Notes under the pieces: model-generated
Database searches by the model: none
Told to the model about the DNA's origin: nothing
Seen by the model: the letters and a program-made list of their open reading frames with translations, nothing else
Shown here: piece by piece, positions 36,001-47,717 of the stretch
How the letters are laid out: every line of letters begins with the position of its first letter
Numbering within the stretch: position 1 is the stretch's first letter
NCBI GenBank assembly: GCA_961205875.1
Contig: OY540812.1
Coordinates: 20,460,001 to 20,524,000 of the forward strand
Direction of reading: 5' to 3'
DNA length: 64,000 bases
Origin: Sialis fuliginosa
Taxonomy: Eukaryota; Arthropoda; Insecta; Megaloptera; Sialidae
Made by a program: the position numbers and the translations under genes

Positions 36001-36578
36001 TCTATTAAAGGTTTTTTTAATCGGTTTGTAATATAAATAAACCTTTTTTAACAAATAATATGTGTTATTCAATTAAATTGAATATAAAAACTATACAGTC
36101 ACTATTTCATTTTATTTTTTCTATGCAATTAACAAATATAATTCAATTATGAAGTAACGATATTAATTTTAGGATAATATCAAATAACATCAATACGATA
36201 CACGAAAAAAAGCGTTAAATGGGAGTCAAGTAAAACTATGTAGAAACAATCAATAAAGCAGTGATCATTTCAAAAATAAGAATTTTTAATAAAATATCTG
36301 AAAATATAAAAAATGTACCCATCCAAAAAATTAAAAAAATTATTTGCTTATTATAGTTTGTTACAATAGATTTCCTATATAGTGACAACTAAAAATTTCT
36401 ATTTGCGCTAACGTAAATATACAATCAGTATATCTCGACACTCAGAACAACTAGCACGCTGGTTTTGGTCTCAAGTTATAGATCTCGATTAGATCTATAA
36501 GATATAAGTAAGTTAAATCAAAACATTTAACCAATTTTAGTGAGAGAAAAACTTCATATAATAACAAACAAAATCATA
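36001..36578. other. Intergenic DNA
   Basis: AT-rich. GGTTTTGGTCTCAAG near 36,460 belongs to the GAGAC-type sequence. Nothing else recognised. Confidence 0.35.
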
Positions 36579-36803
36579 ATGTCAGCTAAAATACACGCAA
36601 AGACCAGTATGAAATATAAAAGACGCATAGCATTAAAAAGAGTGTCTCAGCAGCTATTGAAAAATATACCATTACCAGTTGCTGAGAGTGTCAGGAGGTA
36701 CAGGTTACGCCAAAAAGCGAGTCAACGACGACGTGACGCAAGCACATCAACTTTGATTAATTTCTATAAACGTACAGAAAAACATATTTCTTCTATTACA
36801 TAA
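36579..36803 (+). CDS. Short basic open frame, unrecognised
   Basis: From the ATG at 36579 a 74-codon frame encodes a very basic peptide with VRRYRLRQKASQRRR in the middle. The same frame is open further upstream to 36540. The ending abuts the MITE at 36803, so the original reading frame may have been cut by that insertion. I do not recognise a family. Arg/Lys-rich AE-x-x-RRYR stretches occur in arthropod transposon and DNA-binding proteins, which is only a loose likeness. It may be a chance frame. Confidence 0.2.
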   Translation: MSAKIHAKTSMKYKRRIALKRVSQQLLKNIPLPVAESVRRYRLRQKASQRRRDASTSTLINFYKRTEKHISSIT

Positions 36804-37517
36804 GGTATTGGCACCAGTCTTGGATATGACCCCAGTAATGGCTATTTTTTAATTAAATGTACTGAATTAGAAATATACAGCGGGAGAGCGATAAAAATTA
36901 GCTATAAATCGTGACAACGGTCACCTGGTCTTAGCCGCGCTCGACGTATTTGTCAATGGAATTACGGAACCGTTGTTCAATTGTCTACTTCGTTTGTGTT
37001 TTACTTGTGTTTAATATTTTGATTTAAAATCAAAACGTTCAACAATTAATAAAGTACTTGGATATGACCCCAGAAATGGCTATTTTTAAATTAAATGTAC
37101 TGAATTAGAAATATTTGTTGATATTTGATTACTACCATTTCTGAATATTAATCTATATACATTTAACTGTCTTACAGCGTGATTTGGTGACAATCGGCCA
37201 ATAAGTGTCAAAATGGTGGACATTTAAACTAATTATTAGTATAATTTATTTATTAATTATTATATGTATTATCATATAGAAACTGCTGTACATTGCTTCT
37301 TTGACGATTCTTTCTTTTATATCTTTTATATCGTAGTACTTATCATTTTGTAATCATTCGCAAGTGTCAATCATTGCGTTTTCATTACTGGTTTTACTTT
37401 ATCCATTACTGGAGAGAACAACATAAACAAAATAAAAAACTATATTTGCGGACTGCCCATCAATCACAAAAACAGTAAACCTTGCTCTAATAGTGGTCAT
37501 AACTGGTGCCAGTACCT
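36803..37517. mobile_element. TA-flanked MITE with AGGTAYTGGCACCAGT ends
   Basis: The left end AGGTATTGGCACCAGT is mirrored by the right end ACTGGTGCCAGTACCT, and TA adjoins each end. Inside, a segment of about 60 bp beginning CTTGGATATGACCCCAG occurs twice in direct orientation (about 36,821 and 37,061), 240 bp apart, with one copy followed by a GC-richer block. No coding capacity. Confidence 0.65.
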
Positions 37518-37519
37518 TA

Positions 37520-38022
37520 TTCAATTTTAAAAATGGGGATTTTCGACCCACTTTATTATACAACTAAAAATTAAACAACCTCATATCTCAAAAACAATTA
37601 GTTACATAATAATAAACAAACATTAACTGAAGAAATGAAACGTGATCATCTTCAAAATCCCCCCAATCGATGATGTAAATACATTAAATAACCGTTTCCA
37701 AGATATAGGGGATGATAAGAGCCGCGTTAAGTGGTTGATATAATGAGCTTATTGAGCCGAGCGGTATATGAATGACGTTCGTTAGAAATATCGAGCAATC
37801 AGGCACGTGGCATCGATTATGTCGTGTTATTATTGAACAGAAAGACACAAGTGGTTCCTCGAGGACGTGAACATCACTTATGTGATCTCTCTGATTGTGG
37901 CCATTGTTAGCTTGATTTGTTTTTGTGGTATGTTTGAATTTACAAGGTTTTTTGTTACTATAATTATTTTTTTGCTGTGCTCAATTTATAATGTTGATTT
38001 CATTGCAGTGTCAATATCTTAA
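37520..38022. other. Intergenic DNA, no feature
   Basis: Ordinary sequence with no exon or transposon ends recognised. Confidence 0.35.
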
Positions 38023-38160
38023 TTAGGGCTGTACACGACACGAGAGTCAAGTAAGTCTCGTCTCGTCTCGGTTTTTTTATACATTTATACATTTTGCTTT
38101 AATAAATAATTTAAATATTAATATCAAATAAATAAATAAATGTTTACTAATTATTATTAA

Positions 38161-38360
38161 CTAGCGCATTGGACCCGATGTTACGCGGGTTAATGCCCAC
38201 CCAACATGCCCACAACACATGGTTCACCGCGAACTGTTTTTTTTCCGACTTCATGTTTACACAAAATATCCACAAATTATATACTTAAACCTAACCTCTC
38301 CATTAGTGAAAAGCGGAATAAAATCCGTTTGGTAATTACTGAGAAAATCGTGTAAAATAA
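38161..38360 (+). repeat. Interspersed repeat with TTACGCGGGTTAATGCCC and GTGAAAA-type tail
   Basis: GATGTTACGCGGGTTAATGCC and, 100 bp later, TAGTGAAAAGCGGAATAAAA are sequence types that recur across arthropod genomes at the ends of dispersed repeats. A second copy of the tail (CTATTGGTGAAAACCGC) lies in the same orientation at about 39,633-39,720. I cannot assign the class. Confidence 0.4.
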
Positions 38361-38725
38361 TATTTTCAAACTCCCAGGAAACACCTGTCCCGTCTTAGAA
38401 TTTGTATGAATATCAAAAAATAAAAATAAATAGGTTAGCAACAATTATAATCAATTTCGATATTTTACCTTTGTGAAGTGAAATATTTCTTTATATTTCA
38501 ATTTTCAGTCAATATAGATATTTCAAAATATTTAATTGTTAACATGTCGTGTCAAAAATCATCAAATTGTTCGACAAAATATTTGAGAGACGTGATCATA
38601 GTAACCTAAATTAATAAAATAAAATATTGAAACCGTAAATTATAGAATTCTGTATTTCATGACTAGTATTGGCTAGGTAGTAGGTACTATGTTTTGCTTC
38701 CTCGCAATATCGAAGATACGAGAAG

Positions 38726-39020
38726 CTATGTGATCGTTTCAGATTGAGACAAAAAAAAGTTCTCCAATTTCAAAATTTTAAATTTATTTATCCGTTTCAC
38801 GTCAAGACAAACACTTTTCGTTCCGTGTCTGTCTGTCTGTCCGTGTGTACGTGTGTCCGTGTGTCCGTCCGTCCGTCTGTCCCCTGAATCCTTGTCACAC
38901 GCATAACTCATGAACCACTGAACCGATCTTATTGAAACTTGGTCGGATGGTTGGGTTTGGTTTGAGGACGGTCCCATTTCAAAATCATCAAAATCGTGTG
39001 TAAGGGGGAGGGGTGACACC
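38726..39020 (-). repeat. (GTCT/GTCC)n-containing interspersed repeat
   Basis: A tetranucleotide tract of GTCT/GTCC units (about 38,826-38,882) is followed by ACTGAACCGATCTTATTGAA and then TGAAACTTGGTCGGATGG. This arrangement recurs in insect dispersed repeats. The 97-codon minus-strand frame across it is the repeat tract and not a gene. Confidence 0.45.
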
Positions 39021-39227
39021 CCAAAATATTTATTTTTTCAAGATATCTCAAGAACGACACATGTTACGAGAAAATTTTATAGAATATTTTTTGTAGAGAA
39101 TTAAATTTCCTATAATATGGGTCTACTACGTTTGTTGTAAAATATTCCCTTACAAAGATTTATCTAAATTAATTTTAAAAATTCGTGTTTTGTTTTTCTA
39201 AATTGATATTTGATTGGATATATTAAG

Positions 39228-39300
39228 TGTCATTTTGACGTTTTAAATGTCACTTTGGCGTTTTAAATGTCACTTTGACGTTTTAAATGTCATTTTGACA
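39228..39300 (+). repeat. Minisatellite, 20-bp unit, about 3.6 copies
   Basis: The unit TGTCACTTTGACGTTTTAAA repeats in tandem with one or two substitutions per copy. Confidence 0.8.
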
Positions 39301-39632
39301 TTTGCATAAATTTAGATTCAGATTGAAATTGTCAAAAAATTAAAAATATATGAAAAAATATTCAGGTGCGTTTTAACAAAAAATTTGAACTAAGAGTTTT
39401 TAGTAAAATTTGTATAAAAATTAAATGGTTAACCAATACCAGGCAATTTATCTGAACACTATCGGTTTTAGTGAATTTAGCACGAGGAAGCACTGTGCAT
39501 TTACTTGGCAGATGTTTTTATATACCTAAATGACAGTTGTATACTGTGACATCATGGAAACAAAACACGACTTGATAAAAATTTTAGTCTTTTAGTGTTA
39601 AATCTTTGGTTTTCATAAAATATTAATAGCCA

Positions 39633-39720
39633 CAAACATACACAGAAAAATTATCTAACTATTGGTGAAAACCGCATTAAAATCGGTTCAGTAATTCCCG
39701 AGTCTATAAGCCTAAAAAAG
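39633..39720 (+). repeat. Second copy of the GTGAAAA-type repeat tail
   Basis: CTATTGGTGAAAACCGCATT followed by CGGTTCAGTAATTCCCGAG parallels 38,268-38,360. Confidence 0.45.
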
Positions 39721-39942
39721 TTAATGTGTTGTAAAAAATGAATTATTATTTTTTGTAAAAAACAAACAAAATAACTAATATTTTTCAAGATACTATGTAT
39801 TTCAAGTCGATTCGTTCACTGAATTACACATCTCTATTAGATAATATAATGCTAAATGTACACTTAAACATTAAAAACATTTTGGTTGTTAATTTCATAT
39901 TATCATTTCAAATTCAACACAATACTAAATAAAATATATATA

Positions 39943-40273
39943 TTATATACAATGAAATATCAGATCACGCTTTTCTGGTTTGTTTATACGTACATAATTC
40001 ACTTTATCACCTTTTTCCGTTTCAGAAATAGCACATTTACAATGTAATGTATATAATTCATTAGAAATACCTGTCTGGAGCGTTTTATTCTTAGTTTTCA
40101 CGAAATTATCGTTAAGAATGGAGTAAAATATATTGGTGTCCATTTGATTCAACGGTGATTGTACCAAATGAGATTTAGTGCATTGGCGTACTGGAAGTAA
40201 ATTATTTAATACGCCATTAATAAATACAATTTCAAATTTTATACCGATTGAGCTACATTTATGCTCAAAATGT
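39943..40273 (-). CDS. Possible terminal exon, unrecognised protein
   Basis: On the minus strand a TTTAG acceptor-like site (after a T-rich run, ending at 40274) is followed by 109 open codons and a stop at 39943. The peptide has a non-repetitive, protein-like composition, with segments such as IKFEIVFINGVLNNLLPVRQ and a Cys pair (CKC) late in it. It lies inside the composite element at 38,023-41,551, so it may be a transposon protein fragment. No family recognised and no upstream exon identified. A frame of this length can arise by chance. Confidence 0.28.
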
Positions 40274-40516
40274 CTAAATTAAAATTGAAATCACATTTTT
40301 GAATAAAATAGAGCTACACCATTAATAATCAACGTCAATTTACTTTATTTCGTGTATCTAAAAATATCATTTATTTTTTCAGTAGTTACATATGTTTTAA
40401 AAATATTTGCCATAGAATTTTCTATTTATATTCTAAACATACATTGTATAAGCGTTTTTAATAAATAGTTAGTATTGATAAATTGATTATTTCTTTTAAA
40501 TGTTCTTTTGTAAGGA

Positions 40517-40529
40517 GGGGGGGGGGGGG
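40517..40529 (+). repeat. G13 homopolymer run
   Basis: Thirteen consecutive G in AT-rich DNA. Confidence 0.9.
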
Positions 40530-41551
40530 ATAGCATAGATTATAGATATTGATATTCTCTAGTTAATATTTTCTTGTAGGATACTAAAAATAATTAAATT
40601 ATATAAGAGTAAATATCCATTTCCGTTGTCAGATTTACTTCAGAACAAAATGTTTTCTTATTTTTCTATGATTGTCGTATTTCTCTTACAGCGTATACAA
40701 TTATACATACACACGCACAATAAAAACGGATTGAGGGAATGTCAAAATCCTGATTTCGAAAATTTTCGGTATTGTATCTGCGACATCTTAGATCCAATAG
40801 AAATTATAATTATCTACCTCCGTCACTGTTTCTTGTTATATTCAAGGGTATGAGAGTAGAAAGAGGTGAAGAGTGATAAGTACAAACTCCTGCTGATTAT
40901 TGTACAATTGTATTATTCTTGTTTGAGCAAGAAACGCGCCGTGAGTTGGGAGATTTATTGAAAAACATAAGTTTTCCGTTTGCTGGTTGTCATCGCGCGT
41001 TGAAAAATAGTTAAACATTTGTTTTTATTGCGCTTTTCACAATATTTATATTCCATGTTGTACTATTTTGTCACTGTTGGTTGTTTTTCTTTTCCTTTAA
41101 CCCCCTCCACTAGATATTTCACAAAATATTTTACTCAAGGGGTACCCAATTTAAGTAAAAATTATTTAACACAATCACAACTGAAATATATTAATTTATT
41201 TAGCTTTATCATTACTGATTTAGCAATTACTATGCTGCCTCACCTATCTGTATATAAATAGATATCTTACACTGTCAGTTAAGGAATCTGATTGGTCAAA
41301 CCTATACAATTTACCATTACAATTAACTTTTATCCGTTAGATATCTATCGTTTGTAAAACCAACAGAAAAAATATGATTTTGTCTCAAAATGCAAATCTA
41401 TCAAGATCTGATTTTTCTCGGTTTTGGTCACAAGTATGAGACGAGACCGAATCGAGTCGGATTCAATTTCCATGAAACGAGAATGCCAGCTTTAAAATTC
41501 AAGACAGAGACGAGACGCTACTTTCATCTCGTCTCGTGTGCAGCCTTAATA

Positions 41552-42244
41552 AACACTTAAATTCTCTACAACTGAATAAAAACATCTAGGTACTGCTGGT
41601 TTCTGAGTCCAAGTTTATATATCAATATGTATTTTGTATTTGAAATTCGTTTCGATACATGTATACATATGAAGAAATATTAATAATAGAAAATATGATA
41701 AAAGAATTATTTCCTAGTAGACTCATTTGTTGGCCACTCCTGAAGTACATAATCCTTGTTGCCAGATTTAGTCTGCCGAGTTAATCCAAGTTTGTTATGA
41801 TATATTTAGTTCGTTGTCGACATTAAGTGCGACATATTTTTAATACATTTTTATACTCTGTTTTTATTTTTTCTTCGTTAAATAAATTGCTGTGACATTT
41901 TTGATAGGTTTATTTGTGTATATATGAAATATGTTGCGATAAATGTTTTAAGTTCGGGTAAAAATTATATATAGCATTTTTAGTATCAGACTTTCTTTTA
42001 AAACTTTTTTATCTAAATACTATTTATTTAGCTTTACCAGTGGTGTTTATAACATTGTAGCCAGAAATGTACAATCAAGGATGATGCTAAATTTAATTTA
42101 CTACCTTTTATAGGATATCAAGTCGCACTTTAGGCAATTTCTTAGGACCCCGAGGTAATAGGGGGTCCCGAGCTGAGAAAATAAGTAAAAAATTGTATGT
42201 GACAGGTTTTAAAAGGTTCTTTTTTATACGATAAAAAAATGTAA
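41552..42244. other. Intergenic DNA, no feature
   Basis: Nothing recognised before the hAT MITE. Confidence 0.35.
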
Positions 42245-42252
42245 TCTGTACC

Positions 42253-42523
42253 CAGTAACGAACTGGGGGAGGGGGAGATGGTTCGCTCCTCTTAGAGTGT
42301 CAAGGTACAGGGGGTGGTGCCAAAATGAGGTAGAAGAACTTGATGGGAATTAAAAAGTGAAGACTAAAAAAAGTCTTCACGAACTGCAGCATAATTAGGA
42401 GGTGCCAAAATTGAATTGACAACGAAAAAAGGGCCATTCAATTGCACCTACAAAAATTTTTGGGTAAGGGGTGTGCATAACTATATTCCTCTCCGGATAC
42501 CAATCTTCCTTAGTCCGCCACTG
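42253..42523. mobile_element. hAT-like MITE, 271 bp
   Basis: Starts CAGTAACGAACT and ends TTAGTCCGCCACTG. The flanking 8-mers TCTGTACC (42245-42252) and TCTGAACC (42524-42531) match at seven of eight positions, as expected for an ageing hAT target duplication. It shares the GGTGCC motif and its right end with the element at 42,822-43,053. Confidence 0.65.
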
Positions 42524-42821
42524 TCTGAACCATCAAATATTCCAAAAACCACACAAAAAATGTATTGAATTATTTTTAATTAATTTTTTGTTTCAAGGTT
42601 TACACTATGAAACAAGCATTATTTTGCTAGATATTCCGGCCAATGTTTCATTCAAAAAGCTTCAGAAATCTAAAACTTCCACCCAGAAACAAAAAATAGT
42701 TATAGATCATCACAAAAGTTAATTGAATAAAAAAAAGTTTCTTTAATATTAACAAATAAGTAAGTATTAGTTAATGTTAAAATTTAACCAAACATTGACT
42801 TGAAAAAAAATATATTGTATG
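42524..42821. other. DNA between two related hAT MITEs
   Basis: AT-rich. The 83-codon frame crossing from the MITE is not a gene. Confidence 0.35.
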
Positions 42822-43053
42822 CAGCGACGGTCTAAGGATAGGCAGGTCCTCCCCGGGTGCCAAGGTATAGGAGGGTGCCAAGATAGTTAGGAGTAAATTT
42901 TCAATAATGAGGACTTGTTTTTTGCTCATCAGATATTTTGGTAGGATTGTTGCACGAGAAAATAGTATAATTATTATTTTTAAAACTTGTTAAGAGAATG
43001 CACAACTTACAATCCGCCCCAAGCACTGGCCTTTCTTATATAGTCCGCCACTG
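42822..43053. mobile_element. hAT-like MITE, 232 bp, same family
   Basis: Starts CAGCGACGGTCTAAGG and ends TATAGTCCGCCACTG. The 8-bp flanks (ATTGTATG, TATATATG) agree only partly, so the target duplication is uncertain. The body shares GGGTGCCAAGGTA with the neighbour at 42,253. Confidence 0.55.
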
Positions 43054-44040
43054 TATATATGGTTAATTTAACCAAATTGTACGTTGCTTGCATGCGACTA
43101 AATATTTTGATTGATAGTTAAATTCAACTAAACTTTTTTTAGTATCATGATATAGTTTTATTATATTGCAAATTAAAATCATAAATACAAGAACGACACA
43201 ATGAAGAAATATTTTCTACAATATAAAATTTATAAAGGTAATAGGTATATTCACCCTACAAATCCATTATAAAATCGTATCAAACAAAGAAACCCGCGTA
43301 TTCCTTATACAAATCCTTTTCTCATTTATAAATTAGAATCACATTATATAGCAAAAATATCATCAGATTACCTTCCAACGATAACAAAAAAATATGAAAC
43401 GAAAACTATTTATATATAATACAAACATCATTTTTTATTGTTCCATGTTATTTGTCATTCTTTTGAAAATTAATGAAATTCGTACAGTGTCCAACCAATG
43501 GCGTAGCATTAATCATATAATATGGGGGTGGGAAACACATACACATTATTAGGGGTTTCTAGAGGACAATAGGGTAGGTGTCAGACAACAAAAAGATAAA
43601 TTGTTTTAAATGGTTCCAAGAAAACACCTTGGGAATGTAAGTTGGATAAAAAATATGGTTTTAGATTCGCAGACAATCTGGCGACTATGGGAATTTATTA
43701 TTTTAGATTTTAGACAGCGGCCTTTTTCAGGAGGGGTGTTCTGAAGTTATAAGAAATATTTATTAAAATGTTCTATATATTTTTATATACAGAAAATTTT
43801 AATAAATTTTTATGCGTATAAAAACGTTGCTAATCAAAAAAAAATATACGACATAGGTATGTATAATGTATATAAATAATTATATTTCCTCTCGTCGAGA
43901 ATGGAAGCTATTGTTAATACCTCAAAACTTTTCCGACTTTTCATCAAATATCTACGTTTTGATTTTTGATATAGATCCATACAATATACATATTAGACAA
44001 TTTATGTGTCCAATGATATCTCAAAAACGGATCAATGGAT
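43054..44040. other. Intergenic DNA with a possible hAT end
   Basis: CAATGGCGTAGCATTAATCA near 43,496 resembles one hAT terminus without a partner. Otherwise nothing recognised. Confidence 0.3.
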
Positions 44041-44044
44041 CAGG

Positions 44045-44575
44045 TGCAGCTTTTTATAGTTCCGTAGAAAACTAGAAACCCTTATAGTTTCGCTCTGTCC
44101 GTCCGTCTGTCCGCCCGTATTTTTATAAAAATTGTATATTTATTAAGATGTTTGGTATACGGACCTAGATTGGTGACCCAAAAACAGAAATGATGAGATC
44201 TTTAAAAAAAATATTTTGGACTCCCTTCTCATAGACTAATAAGTATATTCAATTTTTTTTACTTATCTCGTTTGATGTTTAGATAGGTTTCCTAAAATGC
44301 AACAAAAAATGTTAAATGACCTTTTGATTTTAACCCTTCAGTCACGATATATTTGCTTTTTTAAGTCGTTATCAGAGCGTCACTCTCCCTTTATTTTCTA
44401 AAAATTCCAGAATGTAGCTTTTAATTAGTACGGTCACTGAAAATTATAATGAACACCGTAACAAGAATAGTTTATGAAAAATTATGGAATAACTCTTTTT
44501 TATAAATCGTAGTGAGAATTACTATACGGAACCCTATCATATGCGTGCCCAACACGCACTTGGCCGTTTTATTTT
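44045..44575 (+). repeat. Insect dispersed repeat with GTCCGTCCGTCTGTCCG and CGGAACCCT...CACTTGGCCG ends
   Basis: TTCCGTAGAAAACTAGAAA and a GTCCGTCCGTCTGTCCG tract open the repeat. It closes with ACGGAACCCT and ACACGCACTTGGCCGTTTT. This layout recurs widely in insect genomes as a dispersed non-autonomous repeat. I cannot assign its class from one copy. Confidence 0.55.
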
Positions 44576-45908
44576 TGTTTAATAAATTATTTATTAACTT
44601 ATCAATACGGTTTAATTAAGTGAATAAAGTAAAATAATTTAACTTTTCCTCATAATTTGAAATTCAGAATTGTTGACATCATATTGGGCCTGTTTAATTA
44701 AATTATAACTTGATCTCTATACTGTCTTCTTGTATTTTTTTCTCAATCCGAGTTTTTTCCCCTCACGCGCATAGGTGCATATACATACAAATACAAGTTA
44801 CAAACTATCACTTTTTTTCAATAATATGTCGACAAAAAACCAGGAGAAGATAGTAAACAATTGGACAGGGGTTTGATAATAACGATGAATGTACTGTAAC
44901 TGTGCGGACAACAATGAGGTTCTACTGTTAACTGTAATATGTAATATCATACATTAAACACACTAGTTGTTTAATATATGGTAATATGTATAATTCAGTT
45001 GCATATTATGTATATAAAAACTATCATGCATAAAAATATAAAATATAAATAAACAAACATTAACATAAATTTATTTTTACCAAAATAAAGAATATAATAG
45101 ATTCTAAATATTTTGTTAGTAAATACTAAAATATAGTCAAGCGAAATCAAATAAATATTAATTATTTGAAAACGTAACAAAAGATTTAGTCTGATTGTTT
45201 GTCATCCACCTGCTCGAGGGTTCTTTTGTGAACAAATACACTGGATACATTAGGTATCTGTTCGCTAAAAACGAACAAATCCAACACAATACATCAGATC
45301 CCGTGACAACCAGAAAAATATTATACACCGTTTGTTGTTGTCTCGGCATTGCCGACAATTATTGCGTGAGACGTTATCTATATCTATATCTACCTATTAT
45401 ATAATGAACGATATATGCACACAATAAGGGTTCATTCTAATATTATATCTACCACTTCTTAATTCTGAATGCAAGGCAAGTATGTAATTACAATGTACAG
45501 TGAAATGCAGAAGTGGTCGTCCAGTTTTATTGAAATTCGCTTATCGCAGCCTTGGTAAGCTCCTCCGATTTGATTATTATAAATATTTAAATCATTTCTC
45601 CATGTACCAAACAAAGACAGAAATTTTGAAATTCATTTACTAGATAAAAAAATACTATTCGTTCATAGTACTCATATATATTTGTGCGATTAAATTATAA
45701 TGTAATCTATTGAAAAATTTTGTGACAGTAAATATTTAATATATATTTTTGATTATTATTTGTATAAATACAGTTTCATTGTTTATTTTTTATTTAATGG
45801 AGTTAATTAAAAATTTGTTTTCAAAATATAAGGATATATTTATCTGCATTATATATATTATTATTATTTTATTTTATTTTTCTCATAGAATGTAATTAAT
45901 GTGCTTCG
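44576..45908. other. Intergenic DNA, no gene
   Basis: Mixed AT-rich and ordinary sequence. Frames of 60-69 codons on opposite strands near 45,158-45,404 overlap one another and show no domain. Confidence 0.35.
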
Positions 45909-45916
45909 CACGGGAG

Positions 45917-46502
45917 CAGGGCCGGATTAAGCAAGCGCGGGGCCCGTAGCAAATGTTATAAAAAGGCCCTTGGCAGTTAATAAAAAATTAAGGGAAATTT
46001 TTTTTAACCCTTTTAACCCTTGGCAAAGAACGGAAAGGGATGATAAAATTTGTTGAAATTTTTATTCAAAAATTAGAAAGCACAAACTTTTAAATGTGCT
46101 TTGGAACACGTAAATTAAATTAATTTTCGCGGAAATATAACTATTTGAAAATTTGAATTTTTTTTTTTTTTTAATTATCCTTTAAATTTTTTGAGGTGTG
46201 TATAATAAAACACCACTTTTACAAACAAAATTTTCTTGATTTGATTTGTGCAAATTTAGAAAAATCGATTAAAAAAATCAAAGATCGGAGCTTCAAAAAT
46301 CGATTTTTTGATTAAATCGAATCGAGATCGGAAACCTTAAATTTAAATTATTAATTATTGTAGGTTTGGACACCCCGTATCAACCATTGGACGGTAAGTG
46401 ATAAGTCCAATAAGAGATATTTTTCCGCAAAGTCGCGGGGCCCCCCAGAGACGCGGGGCCCGTAGCATTTGCTACTCCTGCTACGTTGTTAATCCGGCCC
46501 TG
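45917..46502. mobile_element. hAT MITE with CAGGGCCGGATTAA ends and perfect 8-bp duplication
   Basis: Starts CAGGGCCGGATTAAG and ends TTAATCCGGCCCTG. The 8-bp target duplication CACGGGAG is perfect on both sides (45909-45916 and 46503-46510). It contains GGGGCCCGTAGC at both ends and no transposase. A diverged partial copy is at 57,020-57,453. Confidence 0.85.
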
Positions 46503-46510
46503 CACGGGAG

Positions 46511-47717
46511 TTAATATTTCACCCCCTTTCATGTATGGAGGATTGTAATTGTTGTTTTAGCTGACCCGGCAAACGTTATTCTGCCCATAAATAATTTGTT
46601 TAAAAATCAGACCATAAATACATATTTTCATAAATATCTCGACTCCAGTGCAATATACCGGGTCCATTTTTTGTAAAAAAAAAAGAATTTTCTACGTAAC
46701 TGACATATATTCTGAATATGAGCCATATCAGACCATCAATACACATTCTCGACCCCAGCGGAGCACCAAACGAACATATGGTGTGAATATGGCTTCGATG
46801 CGTCCAGTGGTTTAGGCCTGAAAGGAGTACATACATACGCACCAATGTTTTTTATACATATATTTATTAATATTGCAACATTCTGGAGATTTATCTATTT
46901 TAAAAACTAAATCACACTTCAATGTAGTAAAAAACACATATCCAATGTCCATATCAAAACAAAGAATCAAACCAATCGTATTATCATAAATAAAACTCAC
47001 ACAAACAAAAATGAAACATTAATACAAGAAACCAACAAATCCTTTCTCACCACCAGACACCATAAACATAGTCGTTGCACACAGCCGTCAATTTATCAAA
47101 ATGAATTTAAAATAAATTACATTGCAGAATTAAAACAAGCAATGTTAACATTACATTATTACATACAATATATTATACCCTCGGGCGATGAATATTAAAA
47201 CATTAACATGAAAGTTTGGTGAAGTTTATTTAATTAGTAATACACCCCTGGTGGTTCAACGTACAATACTTCTACCCCCATATACAGTGGCGGAGCACAA
47301 TAGAAATACAGTGTATTTTCATATTTTTGCTGTATTTGTCGATAAGACACTATCTGTTGACTGTTGACCTACGCTTGCTGTCGGTAACACACTGTTTGTC
47401 CCTGTACTCTTACAATTGTACGACTAAGATCCTAATGCAATAGAGATGAAAGATAATTCAAGAAAAGTTACACCGTATACAGATATGAGGGAAAGGATAA
47501 AAATTAATGGTGCTCTCACCCCTTCATTTGCTTATAATAAACTGGAAAGACATTAAGACTCAATAAAAGCTGAAGGTAAAATTAATTAAAAAATCAGGAC
47601 GCATATTGCGTTTATTTCAAAATACGAACATTTTTATGTAATTATAAAATATCAATAGTAATTTTTACTTAATACGAAATTCAACCCGTAAGAGAGGGGA
47701 AAGAGGATTCTAGGTAA
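46511..47717. other. Intergenic DNA with a single hAT-like end
   Basis: CAGTGGCGGAGCACAAT at 47,286 resembles a hAT terminus but no partner was found. Otherwise nothing recognised; small frames near 46,600-47,000 have no domain. Confidence 0.3.

Larger units (their letters stand above)
38023..41551. mobile_element. Composite inverted-end element with GGCTGYRCACGAG termini
   Basis: The left end ATTAGGGCTGTACACGACAC is mirrored by the right end GTGTGCAGCCTTAAT. Both ends continue into GTCTCGT / ACGAGAC-rich sequence of about 50-150 bp. A short flank match (TTAAT) may be a target duplication. The 3.5-kb interior holds other repeats (38,161-39,720) and one unrecognised open stretch on the minus strand (39,943-40,273). 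The ends resemble hAT-type termini, but no transposase motif was identified. Confidence 0.45.

Noticed and set aside
38726-39019. 97-codon minus-strand open frame
   Set aside because: It spans a GTCT/GTCC tetranucleotide tract and a dispersed-repeat sequence; the repetitive peptide (DTRTHGQTDRH) comes from the repeat.
40626-40853. 75-codon plus-strand frame near a CTTACAG acceptor-like site
   Set aside because: No partner exon, an abrupt change to AT-rich hydrophobic codons and no family match; probably chance.
44995-45404. Three short frames on both strands
   Set aside because: They overlap each other and lack domains or splice context.
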